Assembly (NCBI GenBank): GCA_003864495.1
Contig: ML133403.1
Span: forward strand, 602,816 to 666,815
DNA length: 64,000 nt
Direction of reading: 5' to 3'
Source of the DNA: Nemopilema nomurai
Taxonomy: Eukaryota; Cnidaria; Scyphozoa; Rhizostomeae; Rhizostomatidae
Below, one piece after another: positions 27,601-38,600 of the stretch (position 1 is its first letter; every line of letters starts with the position of its first letter). Made by a program: the position numbers and the translations under genes. A model generated the notes under the pieces. It did not search any database and was not told the DNA's origin. It was given only the letters and a program-made list of their open reading frames with translations.

Positions 27601-30107
27601 GAGGCTAGAGCTTTTAACACCTTAACAAGGCTAGCATGGAAACGAGGCTAGGACGAAAACGAGACTAGCGTGGAAACGAGGCTAGGACGAAAAAGAGGCT
27701 AGGGCTTTTAGAACCAAAACGAGACTAGTATGAAAACGAGGCTACGATGAAAACGAGGCTATGACATAAACGAGGCTAGAACTTTTAGCACCTTAACAAG
27801 GCTAGCATGGAAAAGAGGCTAGGACGAAAACGAGGCTAGGTCTTTCAGCATCTAAACGAGGCTAGCATGGTAACGAGGCTAGGTCTTTCAGCATCTAAAC
27901 GAGGCTAGCATGGGAACGAGGCTAGGACGAAAACGAGGCTAGTATTGGAAACGAGGCTAGGACGAAAAAGAGGCTAGGGCTTTTAGAACCAAAACGAGAC
28001 TAGTATGAAAACGAGGCTACGATGAAAACGAGGCTATGACATAAACGAGGCTAGAACTTTTAGCACCTTAACAAGGCTAGCATGGAAAAGAGGCTAGGAC
28101 GAAAACGAGGCTAGGGCTTTAAAACCAAAACGTGGCTTGCTTGGAAACGAGGCTAGGACGTAAGAGCCCAGGGCTTTTAGCACCAAAACGAGGCTAGGAC
28201 GAAAACGAGGCTAGCATGGAAACGAGGCTAGGACAAAAAAGGCTAGGGCTTTAGCACCAAAACGAGGCTTCCATTGAATCGAGGCTGGGACGAAAAAATG
28301 GCTAGGGCTTTTAGAACCAAAACGAGACTAGCATGAAAACGAGGCTACGATGAAAACGAAGCTATGACATAAACGAGGCTAGGGCTCTCAGCATCTAAAC
28401 GAGGCTAGCATGGAAACGAGGCTAGGGCTTTAAGAACCAAAACGAGGCTTCCGTAGAAACGAGGCTAGCATGGAAACAAGGCTAGGAGGACAACGAGACT
28501 ATGACATAAACGAGGCTAGAACTTTTAGCACCTTAACGAGGCTAGCATAGAAACGAGGCTAGGACAAAAACGAGGCTAGGGCTTTAATACCAAAACATGG
28601 CTTGCTTGGAAACGAGGCTAGGAGGAAGACAAAGCAAGAGGTTTTAGCACCTAAACAAGGCTAGCATGGAAACGAGGCTAAGGCTTTTAGCACCAAAACG
28701 AGGCTAGCACGGAGACGATGCTACGATGAAAACGAGGCTATTACATAAACGAGGCTAGAGCTTTTAACACCTTAACGAGGCTAGCATGGAAACGAGGCTA
28801 GGACGAAAACGAGGCTAGCGTGGAAACGAGGCTAGGACGAAAAAGAGGCTATGGCTTTTAGAACCAAAACGAGACTAGTATGAAAACGAGGTTACGATGA
28901 AAACGAGGCTATGACATAAACGAGGCTATAACTTTTAGCACCTTAACGAGGCTAGCATGGAAAAGAGGCTAGGACGAAAACGAGGCTAGGTCTTTCAGCA
29001 TCTAAACGAGGCTAGCATGGTAACGAGGCTAGGGCTTTTAGCACCAAAACGAGGCTAGCACAAAAACGAGGCTAGCATGGAAACGAGGCTAGGACGAAAA
29101 AGAGCCTAGGGCTTTTAAAACCACAACGAGACTAGTATGAAAACGAGGCTACGATGAAAACGAGGCTATGACATAAACGAGGCTAGAACTTTTAGCACCT
29201 TAACGAGGCTAGCATGGAAAAGAGGCTAGGACGAAAACGAGGCTAGGGCTTTAAAACCAAAACGTGGCTTGCTTGGAAACGAGGCTAGGACGTAAGAGCC
29301 CAGGGCTTTTAGCACCAAAACGAGGCTAGGACGAAAACGAGGCTAGGTCTTTCAGCATCTAAACGAGGCTAGCATGGTAACGAGGCTAGGGCTTTTAGCA
29401 CCAAAACGAGGCTAGCACGAAAACGAGGCTAGCACGAAAACGAGGCTAGCATGGAAACGAGGCTAGGACGAAAAATAGGCTAGGGCTTTTAGAACCAAAA
29501 CGAGACTAGTATGAAAACGAGGTTACGATGAAAAGGAGGCTATGACATAAACGAGGCTATAACTTTTAGCACCTTAACGAGGCTAGCATGGAAAAGAGGC
29601 TAGGACGAAAACGAGGCTAGGTCTTTCAGCATCTAAACGAGGCTAGCATGGTAACGAGGCTAGGGCTTTTAGCACCAAAACGAGGCTAGCACAAAAACGA
29701 GGCTAGCATGGAAACGAGGCTAGGACGAAAAAGAGGCTAGGGCTTTTAAAACCAAAACGAGACTAGTATGAAAACGAGGCTACGATGAAAACGAAGCTAT
29801 GACATAAACGAGGCTAGAACTTTTAGCACCTTAACGAGGCTTCCGTGGAAACGAGGCTAGGACGAAAACGAGGCTAGGGCTTTTAGCACCTAAACGAGGC
29901 TAGCTGGGAAACAAAGCTAGGAGGAGAACAAGGCTAGGGCTTTGATACCAAAACGAGGCTTGCTTGGAAACGAGGCTAGGACGTAAGAACCTAGGGCTTT
30001 TAGCAACAAAACGAGGTTAGCATGGAAACGAGGCTAAGGCTTTTAGCACCAAAACGAGGCTAGCACGGAGACGATGCTACGATGAAAACGAGGCTATTAC
30101 ATAAACG
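25095..30107 (+). repeat. Tandem duplication, two units of about 2.5 kb
   Basis: Unit 1 spans about 25095-27600 and unit 2 about 27601-30107 (offset 2506-2508). At 27601 the sequence stops following the order of block A near 8580 and returns to the order found at 25095. The diagnostic variants are TTAACAAGGCTAG followed by GAGACTAGCG, both present at 25095-25160 and again at 27620-27670. After 30107 it resumes the block A order from about 8600, up to about 30410. This is the footprint of one unequal crossover between positions homologous to 6075 and 8580 in block A. Confidence 0.75.
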
Positions 30108-30409
30108 AGGCTAGAGCTTTTAACACCTTAACGAGGCTAGCATGGAAACGAGGCTAGGACGAAAACGAGGCTAGCGTGGAAACGAGGCTAGGACGAAAAA
30201 GAGGCTAGGGCTTTTAGAACCAAAACGAGACTAGTATGAAAACGAGGCTACGATGAAAACGAGGCTATTACATAAACTAGGGTAGAGCTTTTAGCACCTT
30301 AACGAGGCTAGCATTGAAAAGAGGCTAGGACGAAAACGAGGCTAGGTCTTTCAGCATCTAAACGAGGCTAGCATGGTAACGAGGCTAGGGCTTTTAGACC
30401 CAAAACGAG

Positions 30410-31949
30410 GCTAGCACGAAAACGAGGCTAGCACGAAAACGAGGCTAGCATGGAAACGAGGCTAGGACGAAAAAGAGGCTAGGGCTTTAGAACCAAAACG
30501 AGACTAGTATGAAAACGAGGCTAGGATGAAAACGAGGCTATGACATAAACGAGGCTACAACTTTTAGCACCTTAACGAGGCTAGCATGGAAAAGAGGCTA
30601 GGACGAAAACGAGGCTAGGTCTTTCAGCATCTAAACGAGGCTAGCATGGGAACGAGGCTAGGACGAAAACGAGGCTAGCTTGGAAACGAGGCTAGGACGA
30701 AAAAGAGGCTAGGGCTTTTAGAACCAAAACGAGACTAGTATGAAAACGAGGCTACGATGAAAACGAGGCTATGACATAAACGAGGCTAGAACTTTTAGCA
30801 CCTTAACGAGGCTAGCATGGAAAAGAGGCTAGGACTAAAACGAGGCTAGGGCTTTAAAACCAAAACGTGGCTTGCTTGGAAACGAGGCTAGGACGTAAGA
30901 GCCCAGGGCTTTTAGCACCAAAACGAGGCTAGGACAAAAACGAGGCTAGCATGGAAACGAGGCTAGGACAAAAAAAGGCTAGGGCTTTAGCATCAAAACG
31001 AGGCTTCCATGGAATCGAGGCTGGGACGAAAAAATGGCTAGGGCTTTTAGAACCAAACGAGACTAGCATGAAAACGAGGCTACGATGAAACGAAGCTATG
31101 ACATAAACGAGGCTAGGGCTTTCAGCATCTAAACGAGGCTAGCATGGAAACGAGGCTAGGGCTTTTAGAACCAAAACGAGGCTTCCGTAGAAACGAGGCT
31201 AGCATGGAAACGAGGCTAGGAGGACAACGAGGCTATGATAAACGAGATTAGAACTTTTAGCACCTTAACGAGGCTAGCATGGAAACGAGGCTAGAAAAAA
31301 AAGAGGCTAGGGCTTTAAGCACAAAAAAGAGGCTTCCGTAGAAACGAGGCTAGCATGGAAACGAGGCTAGGAGGTAAACGAAACTAGCATGGAAACGAGG
31401 CTTGGACGAAAACAAGGCTAGCATGGAAACGAGGCTAGGACGAAAAGGGCTAGGGCTTTGAGAACCAAAACGAGGTTAGCATGGAAACGAGGCTAAGGCT
31501 TTTAGCACCAAAACGAGGCTAGCAAGGAGACGATGCTACGATGAAAACGAGGCTATTACATAAACGAGGGTAGTGCTTTTAGCACCTTAACGAGGCTAGC
31601 ATGGAAAAGAGGCTAGGACGAAAACGAGGCTAGGTCTTTCAGCATCTAAACGAGGCTAGCATGGGAACGAGGCTAGGACGAAAACGAGGCTAGCTTGGAA
31701 ACGAGGCTAGGACGAAAAAGAGGCTAGGGCTTTTAGAACCAAAACGAGACTAGTATGAAAACGAGGCTACGATGAAAACGAGGCTAGAACTTTTAGCACC
31801 TTAACGAGGCTAGCATGGAAAAGAGGCTAGGACGAAAACGAGGCTAGGGCTTTAAAACCAAAACGTGGCTTGCTTGGAAACGAGGCTAGGACGTAAGAGC
31901 CCAGGGCTTTTAGCACCAAAACGAGGCTAGGACAAAAACGAGGCTAGCA
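30410..31949 (+). repeat. B-type satellite segment left of the retrotransposon
   Basis: After about 30410 the sequence leaves the block A order. From about 30600 it follows 11390-12761 of block B, with small deletions: 17-18 bp near 31785 where a GACATAAAC unit is missing, and 2 bp near 31446. From 31861 to 31949 the offset to block B is a constant 19188. The stretch ends exactly at the retrotransposon junction. Confidence 0.7.
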
Positions 31950-32543
31950 ATATCTAAACTTCTTAATTATGGTATTAAAAACAAGGAGCTTTGCTGGTTC
32001 GAGAGCTATCTGTTTGGTAGAACGCAAATTGTATCATATGATGGAGCCTTGTCAGAAAGTCAAGCTATTACCTGTGGAGTACAGCAGGGATCCATATTGG
32101 GTCCATTGCTTTTCACCTTACTAATAAACGATATCGATGAAAATTTAAGCCAATGTGAAATGACCCTCTATGCTGATGATTCTGTTTTGTACGTTGCTGG
32201 TAAAAATTGTGATATTATCGAAGAAAAGTTAAACAGTGATCTAAAACAGATTGCTTACTGGCTTCAGCAAAATAATCTCGTTATTAATCTTAAAAAGACC
32301 AAGACCGAGTGCGTCCTTTATGGTACACACCAGAGAACTTCGAAATCAAAACCTATGGAAATCAAGATCAATAACACAAAGATCACAGAATCTAAAGAAT
32401 ACGAGTATCTAGGAGTAAAGATGGACAAGAACCTGACATTTTCTGATCATTTCGAAAAAACAATAAAAAAAGCCACATCCAGAGTAAAGTTATTGTCGCG
32501 TATACGGCATAATATAAGTCCTTACACAGCAGAAACAATTTAA
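31950..32543 (+). pseudogene. Reverse transcriptase fragment of a LINE, N-terminally truncated
   Basis: The frame is open from the insertion junction, and one codon set back into the satellite it meets a TAG at 31911. It gives 197 codons ending in TAA at 32541-32543. No native start exists: the element is cut inside the RT domain, so the first in-frame start-like codon (TTG at 32049) is meaningless. In order, the fragment shows KLLNYGI-like residues at about 4-9, WFESYL at about 16-21, GVQQGSILGP at about 43-52, the catalytic YADD box at 74-77 (bases 32169-32180), the LVINLKKTK region at about 110-118 and YLGV at about 153-156. The intact enzyme copies element RNA into DNA at a nicked target. 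Here the endonuclease domain and the N-terminal half of RT are absent, so the fragment cannot be active alone. The usual GVPQGS motif reads GVQQGS. The frame ends early through a frameshift near 32530-32545. Confidence 0.9.
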
Positions 32544-32970
32544 GGTAACAATTTTACCAATTCTGCTTTACTGTAACAATGTGTTCCTTTACATGGCACC
32601 ATCAAAAAAGATGGTGTATGAGAACATTCAGAGACGGGCACTGAAAGTAATAAATGGCAACAGGGACAGTGTACAGCTGGAGAAAGTCAGTAGTCTACGA
32701 AACAAGATGTGTGCTCTGGAAGTTTTCAAAAGTTTGAATAGCGTATCGCCACACGCCTTTCGAAACTATTTCACTAGAGTAAAACACAGGCAGTGTACTC
32801 GTGCCAATGCAAAAAATATTGTTTTGCCCAAAGTACAATCAGAAGCAGGCAAGAAGGCCTTTTACTTTCAAGGAGCAAAGATTTTTAATAAACTAACAGA
32901 CGAAATGAAGTGTGAAACTTCAATTCTAAGATTTAAGACTTTTTGTAAAAATTTTAACTTCGACTTTTAA
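32542..32970 (+). pseudogene. C-terminal part of the same LINE ORF, frameshifted
   Basis: This is the continuation of the reverse transcriptase protein in the next frame. Reading frame 1 from about 32542 gives the expected LPILLYCNN-like sequence, then the QRRALKVI stretch at about 32632-32655, and runs without a stop to TAA at 32968-32970. Taken from 32581, the open part has 129 codons. The region after RT in CR1/L2/Jockey-group elements typically has a basic TR...LPK motif, a GAK(I/L)(F/W)N-L patch and an FK...F ending. All three are recognisable here (ANAKNIVLPK, GAKIFNKL, LRFKTFCKNF). The break from the upstream frame is a single event in the 32530-32545 stretch, and no further stop or frameshift is seen. 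That points to a fairly young insertion. Confidence 0.85.
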
Positions 32971-33107
32971 GATTTCATTTTCATCATGTATTTAATTTTT
33001 ATTTCGGTAATCCATGTATATTTTAGACAGGTCCTTTAATGATAACAGCACGTTGTTGCTGACCAAAGTTAACCTGTATAAATATGATATTATTATTATT
33101 ATTATTA
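32971..33107 (+). other. 3' UTR and 3' end of the retrotransposon
   Basis: This is AT-rich non-coding sequence between the ORF stop and the simple-repeat tail. It has no AATAAA signal. It contains a small perfect hairpin at 33046-33061 and ends in ATT repeats. In L2-type LINEs the 3' hairpin plus short tandem tail is what the element's own reverse transcriptase recognises; that role here is an inference from position and form. Confidence 0.7.
33046..33061 (+). other. Small stem-loop in the LINE 3' UTR
   Basis: CAGCA and TGCTG form a 5 bp perfect stem around a 6-base loop (CGTTGT), about 28 bp before the ATT tail. It could be the RNA element bound by reverse transcriptase, as known for the 3' stem-loop of eel UnaL2. 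A stem this short could also occur by chance. Confidence 0.4.
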
Positions 33108-33108
33108 T
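33089..33108 (+). repeat. (ATT)n microsatellite tail of the LINE
   Basis: Six ATT units plus AT abut the satellite TGG. A trinucleotide tail instead of poly(A) is typical of several LINE clades and marks the 3' end produced during target-primed reverse transcription. The last T is shared with the target sequence, so the junction is ambiguous by one or two bases. Confidence 0.85.
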
Positions 33109-35665
33109 GGAAACGAGGCTAGGACAAAAAAAGGCTAGGGCTTTAGCATCAAAACGAGGCTTCCATGGAATCGAGGCTGGGACGAAAAAATGGCTAGGGC
33201 TTTTAGAACCAAAACGAGACTAGCATGAAAACGAGGCTACGATGAAAACGAAGCTATGACATAAACGAGGCTAGGGCTTTCAGCATCTAAACGAGGCTAG
33301 CATGGAAACGAGGCTAGGGCTTTTAGAACCAAAACGAGGCTTCCGTAGAAACGAGGCTAGCATGGAAACGAGGCTAGGAGGACAACGAGGCTATGACATA
33401 AACGAGGCTAGAACTTTTAGCACCTTAACGAGGCTAGCATAGAAACGAGGCTGGGACAAAAACGAGGCTAGGGCTTTAATACCAAAACATGGCTTGCTTG
33501 GAAACGAGGCTAGGAGGAAGACAAAGCAAGAGCTTTTAGCACCTAAACAAGGCTAGCATGGAAACGAGGCTAAGGCTTTTAGCACCAAAACGAGGCTAGA
33601 ACTGAGACGTTGCTACGATGAAAACGAGGCTATTACATAAACGAGGCTAGAGCTTTTAACACCTTAACGAGGCTAGCATGGAAACGAGGCTAGGACGAAA
33701 ACGAGGCTAGCGTGGAAACGAGGCTAGGACAAAAAAGAGGCTAGGGCTTTTAGAACCAAAACGAGACTAGTATGAAAACGAGGCTACGATGAAAACGAGG
33801 CTATGACATAAACGAGGCTAGAACTTTTAGCACCTTAACGAGGCTAGCATGGAAAAGAGGCTAGGACGAAAACGAGGCTAGGTCTTTCAGCATCTAAACG
33901 AGGCTAGCATGGTAACGAGGCTAGGGCTTTTAGCACCAAAACGAGGCTAGCACGAAAACGAGGCTAGCACGAAAACGAGGCTAGCATGGAAACGAGGCTA
34001 GGACGAAAAAGAGGCTAGGGCTTTTAGAACCAAAACGAGACTAGTATGAAAACGAGGCTAGGATGAAAACGAGGCTATGACATAAACGAGGCTAGAACTT
34101 TTAGCAATTTAATGAGCCTAGCATGGAAAAGAGGCTAGGATGAAAACGAGGCTATGGCATAAATGAGGCTAGAACTTTTAGCACTTTAATGAGCCTAGCA
34201 TGGAAAAGAGGCTAGGACGAAAACGAGGCTAGGGCTTTATAACCAAAACGTGGCTTGCTTGGAAACGAGGCTAGTACGTAAGAGCCTTGGGCTTTAGCAC
34301 CAAAACGAGGCTAGGACAAAAACGAGGCTAGCATGGAAACGAGGCTAGGACAAAAAAGGCTAGGGCTTTAGCATCAAAACGAGGCTTCCATGGAATCGAG
34401 GCTGGGACGAAAAAATGGCTAGGGCTTTTAGAACCAAAACGAGACTAGCATGAAAACGAGGCTAAGATGAAAACGAAGCTATGACATAAACGAGGCTAGG
34501 GCTTTTAGCACCAAAAGGAGGCTAGCATGGAAACGAGGCTTGGACGAAAACAAGGCTAGCATGGAAACGAGGCTAGAAAAAAAGAGGCTAGGGCTTTAAG
34601 CACAAAAAAGAGGCTTCCGTAGAAACGAGGCTAGCATGGAAACGAGGCTAGGAGGTAAACGAGGCTATCATGGAAACGAGGCTTGGACGAAAACAAGGAT
34701 GGAAACGAGGCTAGGACGAAAAAGAGGCTAGGGCTTTGAGAACCAAAACGAGGTTAGCATGGAAACGAGGCTAAGGCTATTAGCACCAAAACGAGGCTAG
34801 CACGGAGACGATGCTACGTTGAAAACGAGGCTATTACATAAACGAGGGTAGTGCTTTTAGCACCTTAACGAGGCTAGCATGGAAAAGAGGCTAGGACGAA
34901 AACGAGGCTAGGTCTTTCAGCATCTAAACGAGGCTAGCATGGGAACGAGGCTAGGACTAAAACGAGGCTAGCTTGGAAACGAGGCTAGGACGAAAAAGAG
35001 GCTAGGGCTTTTAGAACCAAAACGATACTAGTATGAAAACGAGGCTACGATGAAAACAAGGCTATGACATAAACGAGGCTAGAACTTTTAGCACCTTAAC
35101 GAGGCTAGCATGGAAAAGAGGCTAGGACGAAAACGAGGCTAGGGCTTTAAAACCAAAACGTGGCTTGCTTGGAAACGAGGCTAGGACGTAAGAGCCCAGG
35201 GCTTTTAGCACCAAAAAGAGGCTAGGACAAAAACGAGGCTAGCATGGAAACGAGGCTAGGACAAAAAAAGGCTAGGGCTTTAGCATCAAAACGAGGCTTC
35301 CATGGAATCGAGGCTGGGACGAAAAAATGGCTAGGGCTTTTAGAACCAAAACGAAACTAGCATGAAAACGAGGCTACGATGAAAACGAAGCTATGACATA
35401 AACGAGGCTAGGGCTTTCAGCATCTAAACGAGGCTAGCATGGAAACGAGGCTAGGGCTTTTAGAACCAAAACGAGGCTTCCGTAGAAACGAGGCTAGCAT
35501 GGAAACGAGGCTAGGAGGACAACGAGGCTATGACATAAACGAGGCTAGAACTTTTAGCACCTTAACGAGGCTAGCATAGAAACGAGGCTAGGACAAAAAC
35601 GAGGCTAGGGCTTTAATACCAAAACATGGCTTGCTTGGAAACGAGGCTAGGAGGAAGACAAAGCA
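33108..35665 (+). repeat. B-type satellite segment right of the retrotransposon
   Basis: This continues the block B order from 12762 to about 15320 at offset 20346. It includes the GAACTGAGACGTTGC unit (33598 and 13254) and the CACCAAAAGGAGGC segment (34509 and 14163). At about 35665 it diverges: block B reads CACCTAAACGAGGCTAGCTGG whereas this copy carries AGAATCTAAACAAGG, resembling 9470 and 18490. Confidence 0.7.
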
Positions 35666-38600
35666 AGAGCTTTTAGAATCTAAACAAGGCTAGCATGGAA
35701 ACGAGGCTAAGGCTTTTAGCACCAAATTAGGCTAGCACGGAGACGATGCTACGATGAAAACGAGGCTATTACATAAACGAGTCTAGAGCTTTTAACACCT
35801 TAACGAGGCTAGCATGGAAACGAGGCTAGGACGAAAACGAGGCTAGCGTGGAAACGAGGCTAGGACAAAAAAGAGGCTAGGGCTTTTAGAACCAAAACGA
35901 GACTAGTATGAAAACGAGGCTACGATGAAAACGAGGCTATGACATAAACGAGGCTAGAGCTTTTAGCACCTTAACGAGGCTAGCACGAAAACGAGGCTAG
36001 CACGAAAACGAGGCTAGCATGGAAACGAGGCTAGGACGAAAAAGAGGCTAGGGCTTTTAGAACCAAAACGAGACTAGTATGAAAACGAGGCTAGGATGAA
36101 AACGAGGCTATGACATAAACGAGGCTAGAACTTTTAGCACTTTAATGAGCCTAGCATGGAAAAGAGGCTATGATGAAAACGAGGCTATGACATAAACGAG
36201 GCTAGAACTTTTAGCACTTTAATGAGCCTAGCATGGAAAAGAGGCTAGGACGAAAACGAGGCTAGGGCTTTATTACCAAAACGTTGCTTGCTTGGAAACG
36301 AGGCTAGTACGTAAGAGCCTAGGGCTTTTAGCACCAAAACGAGGCTAGGACGAAAACGAGGCTAGCATGGAAACGAGGCTAGGACGAAAAAATGGCTAGG
36401 GCTTTTAGAACTAAAACGAGACTAGCATGAAAACGAGGCTACGATGAAAACGAGGCTATGACATAAACGAGGCTTGAACTTTTAGCACCTTAACGAGGCT
36501 AGCATGGAAAAGAAGCTATGACGAAAACTAGGCTAGGACGGAAACGAGGCTAGGACGAAAACGAGGCTAGCGTGGAAACGAGGCTAGGACAAAAAAGAGG
36601 CTAGGGCTTTTAGAACCAAAACGAGACTAGTATGAAAACGAGGCTACGATGAAAACGAGGCTATGACATAAACGAGGCTAGAACTTTTAGCACCTTAACG
36701 AGGCTAGCATGGAAAAGAGGCTAGGACGAAAACGAGGCTAGGTCTTTCAGCATCTAAACGAGGCTAGCATGGTAACGAGGCTAGGGCTTTTAGCACCAAA
36801 ACGAGGCTAGCACGAAAACGAGGCTAGCACGAAAACGAGGCTAGCATGGAAACGAGGCTAGGACGAAAAAGAGGCTAGGGCTTTTAGAACCAAAACGAGA
36901 CTAGTATGAAAACGAGGCTAGGATGAAAACGAGGCTATGACATAAACGAGGCTAGAACTTTTAGCAATTTAATGAGCCTAGCATGGAAAAGAGGCTAGGA
37001 TGAAAACGAGGCTATGGCATAAATGAGGCTAGAACTTTTAGCACTTTAATGAGCCTAGCATGGAAAAGAGGCTAGGACGAAAACGAGGCTAGGGCTTTAT
37101 AACCAAAACGTGGCTTGCTTGGAAACGAGGCTAGTACGTAAGAGCCTTGGGCTTTTAGCACCAAAACGAGGCTAGGACAAAAACGAGGCTAGCATGGAAA
37201 CGAGGCTAGGACAAAAAAGGCTAGGGCTTTAGCATCAAAACGAGGCTTCCATGGAATCGAGGCTGGGAAAAAACGGCTAGGGCTTTTAGAACCAAAACGA
37301 GACTAGCATGAAAACGAGGCTACGATGAAAACGAAGCTATGACATAAACGAGGCTAGGGCTTTTAGCACCAAAAGGAGGCTAGCATGGAAACGAGGCTTG
37401 GACGAAAACAAGGCTAGCATGGAAACGAGGCTAGAAAAAAAAGAGGCTAGGGCTTTAAGCACAAAAAAGAGGCTTCCGTAGAAACGAGGCTAGCATGGAA
37501 ACGAGGCTAGGAGGTAAACGAGGCTATCATGGAAACGAGGCTTGGACGAAAACAAGGATGGAAACGAGGCTAGGACGAAAAAGAGGCTAGGGCTTTGAGA
37601 ACCAAAACGAGGTTAGCATGGAAACGAGGCTAAGGCTTTTAGCACCAAAACGAGGCTAGCACGGAGACGATGCTACGTTGAAAACGAGGCTATTACATAA
37701 ACGAGGGTAGTGCTTTTAGCACCTTAACGAGGCTAGCATGGAAAAGAGGCTAGGACGAAAACGAGGCTAGGTCTTTCAGCATCTAAACGAGGCTAGCATG
37801 GGAACGAGGCTAGGACTAAAACGAGGCTAGCTTGGAAACGAGGCTAGGACGAAAAAGAGGCTAGGGGCTTTTAGAACCAAAACGAGACTAGTATGAAAAC
37901 GAGGCTACGATGAAAACAAGGCTATGACATAAACGAGGCTAGAACTTTTAGCACCTTAACGAGGCTAGCATGGAAAAGAGGCTAGGACGAAAACGAGGCT
38001 AGGGCTTTAAAACCAAAACGTGGCTTGCTTGGAAACGAGGCTAGGACGTAAGAGCCCAGGGCTTTTAGCACCAAAAAGAGGCTAGGACAAAAACGAGGCT
38101 AGCATGGAAACGAGGCTAGGACAAAAAAAGGCTAGGGCTTTAGCATCAAAACGAGGCTTCCATGGAATCGAGGCTGGGACGAAAAAATGGCTAGGGCTTT
38201 TAGAACCAAAACGAAACTAGCATGAAAACGAGGCTACGATGAAAACGAAGCTATGACATAAACGAGGCTAGGGCTTTCAGCATCTAAACGAGGCTAGCAT
38301 GGAAACGAGGCTAGGGCTTTTAGAACCAAAACGAGACTTCCGTAGAAACGAGGCTAGCATGGAAACGAGGCTAGGAGGACAACGAGGCTATGACATAAAC
38401 GAGGCTAGAACTTTTAGCACCTTAACGAGGCTAGCATAGAAACGAGGCTAGGACAAAAACGAGGCTAGGGCTTTTATACCAAAACATGGCTTGCTTGGAA
38501 ACGAGGCTAGGAGGAACACAAAGCAAGAGCTTTTAGAATCTAAACAAGGCTAGCATGGAAACGAGGCTAAGGCTTTTAGCACCAAATTAGGCTAGCACGG

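Larger units (their letters stand above)
1..31949 (+). repeat. Satellite array, left arm (17/26 bp units)
   Basis: Continuous tandem array with no unrelated sequence until the retrotransposon. The 8 bp core GAGGCTAG is followed by a 9 bp tail (CATGGAAAC, GACGAAAAC, GACAAAAAC, CACGAAAAC, TATGAAAAC, GACATAAAC and others), giving 17 bp units. Interspersed units of usually 26 bp carry an extra 9 bp block such as GGCTTTTAG or GTCTTTCAG before the tail. All copies are direct repeats on the + strand. The array starts before base 1. No promoter, gene or RNA gene is seen. Short open frames here, for example three 60-codon frames near 5694, 15600 and 24712, are copies of one satellite segment. Confidence 0.97.
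31950..33107 (+). mobile_element. 5'-truncated non-LTR (LINE-type) retrotransposon
   Basis: The insertion is 1158 bp. Left flanking satellite ends in GCTAGCA at 31949 and the right flank resumes with TGGAAACG at 33108. The empty site is intact at 12761/12762, and the shift from offset 19188 to 20346 gives the insert size. The element holds the second half of a reverse transcriptase domain, a C-terminal region, a 3' UTR of about 137 bp and an (ATT)n tail. Truncation of the 5' end and a simple-repeat 3' end are hallmarks of target-primed reverse transcription. No target-site duplication longer than about 2 bp is visible. The protein pattern suggests the CR1/L2/Jockey group; the exact clade is not resolvable by eye. 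The base composition is AT-rich, unlike the satellite. Confidence 0.93.

Noticed and set aside
1..31949. CRISPR array
   Set aside because: There are no unique spacers. Both the core and the intervening bases repeat, units are 17-26 bp, and the setting is a eukaryotic satellite with no cas genes.
32049..32543. TTG at 32049 as the start of the RT gene
   Set aside because: The homologous protein continues upstream in the same frame to the junction at 31950. The first start-like codon inside a truncated element has no biological meaning.
31950..33107. LTR retrotransposon or retrovirus-like element
   Set aside because: There are no terminal repeats, primer binding site, protease or integrase. 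The RT pattern, 5' truncation and ATT tail fit a non-LTR element.
31950..33107. Bacterial group II intron or retron reverse transcriptase
   Set aside because: There is no intron RNA domain or msr/msd structure. The C-terminal TR...LPK and GAKIFN-type region fits animal LINEs, and the surroundings are a eukaryotic satellite.
33014..33223. 69-codon + strand open frame across the LINE 3' end
   Set aside because: It starts in the LINE 3' UTR, reads through the ATT tail and ends in satellite. This is a chance fusion of unrelated sequence.
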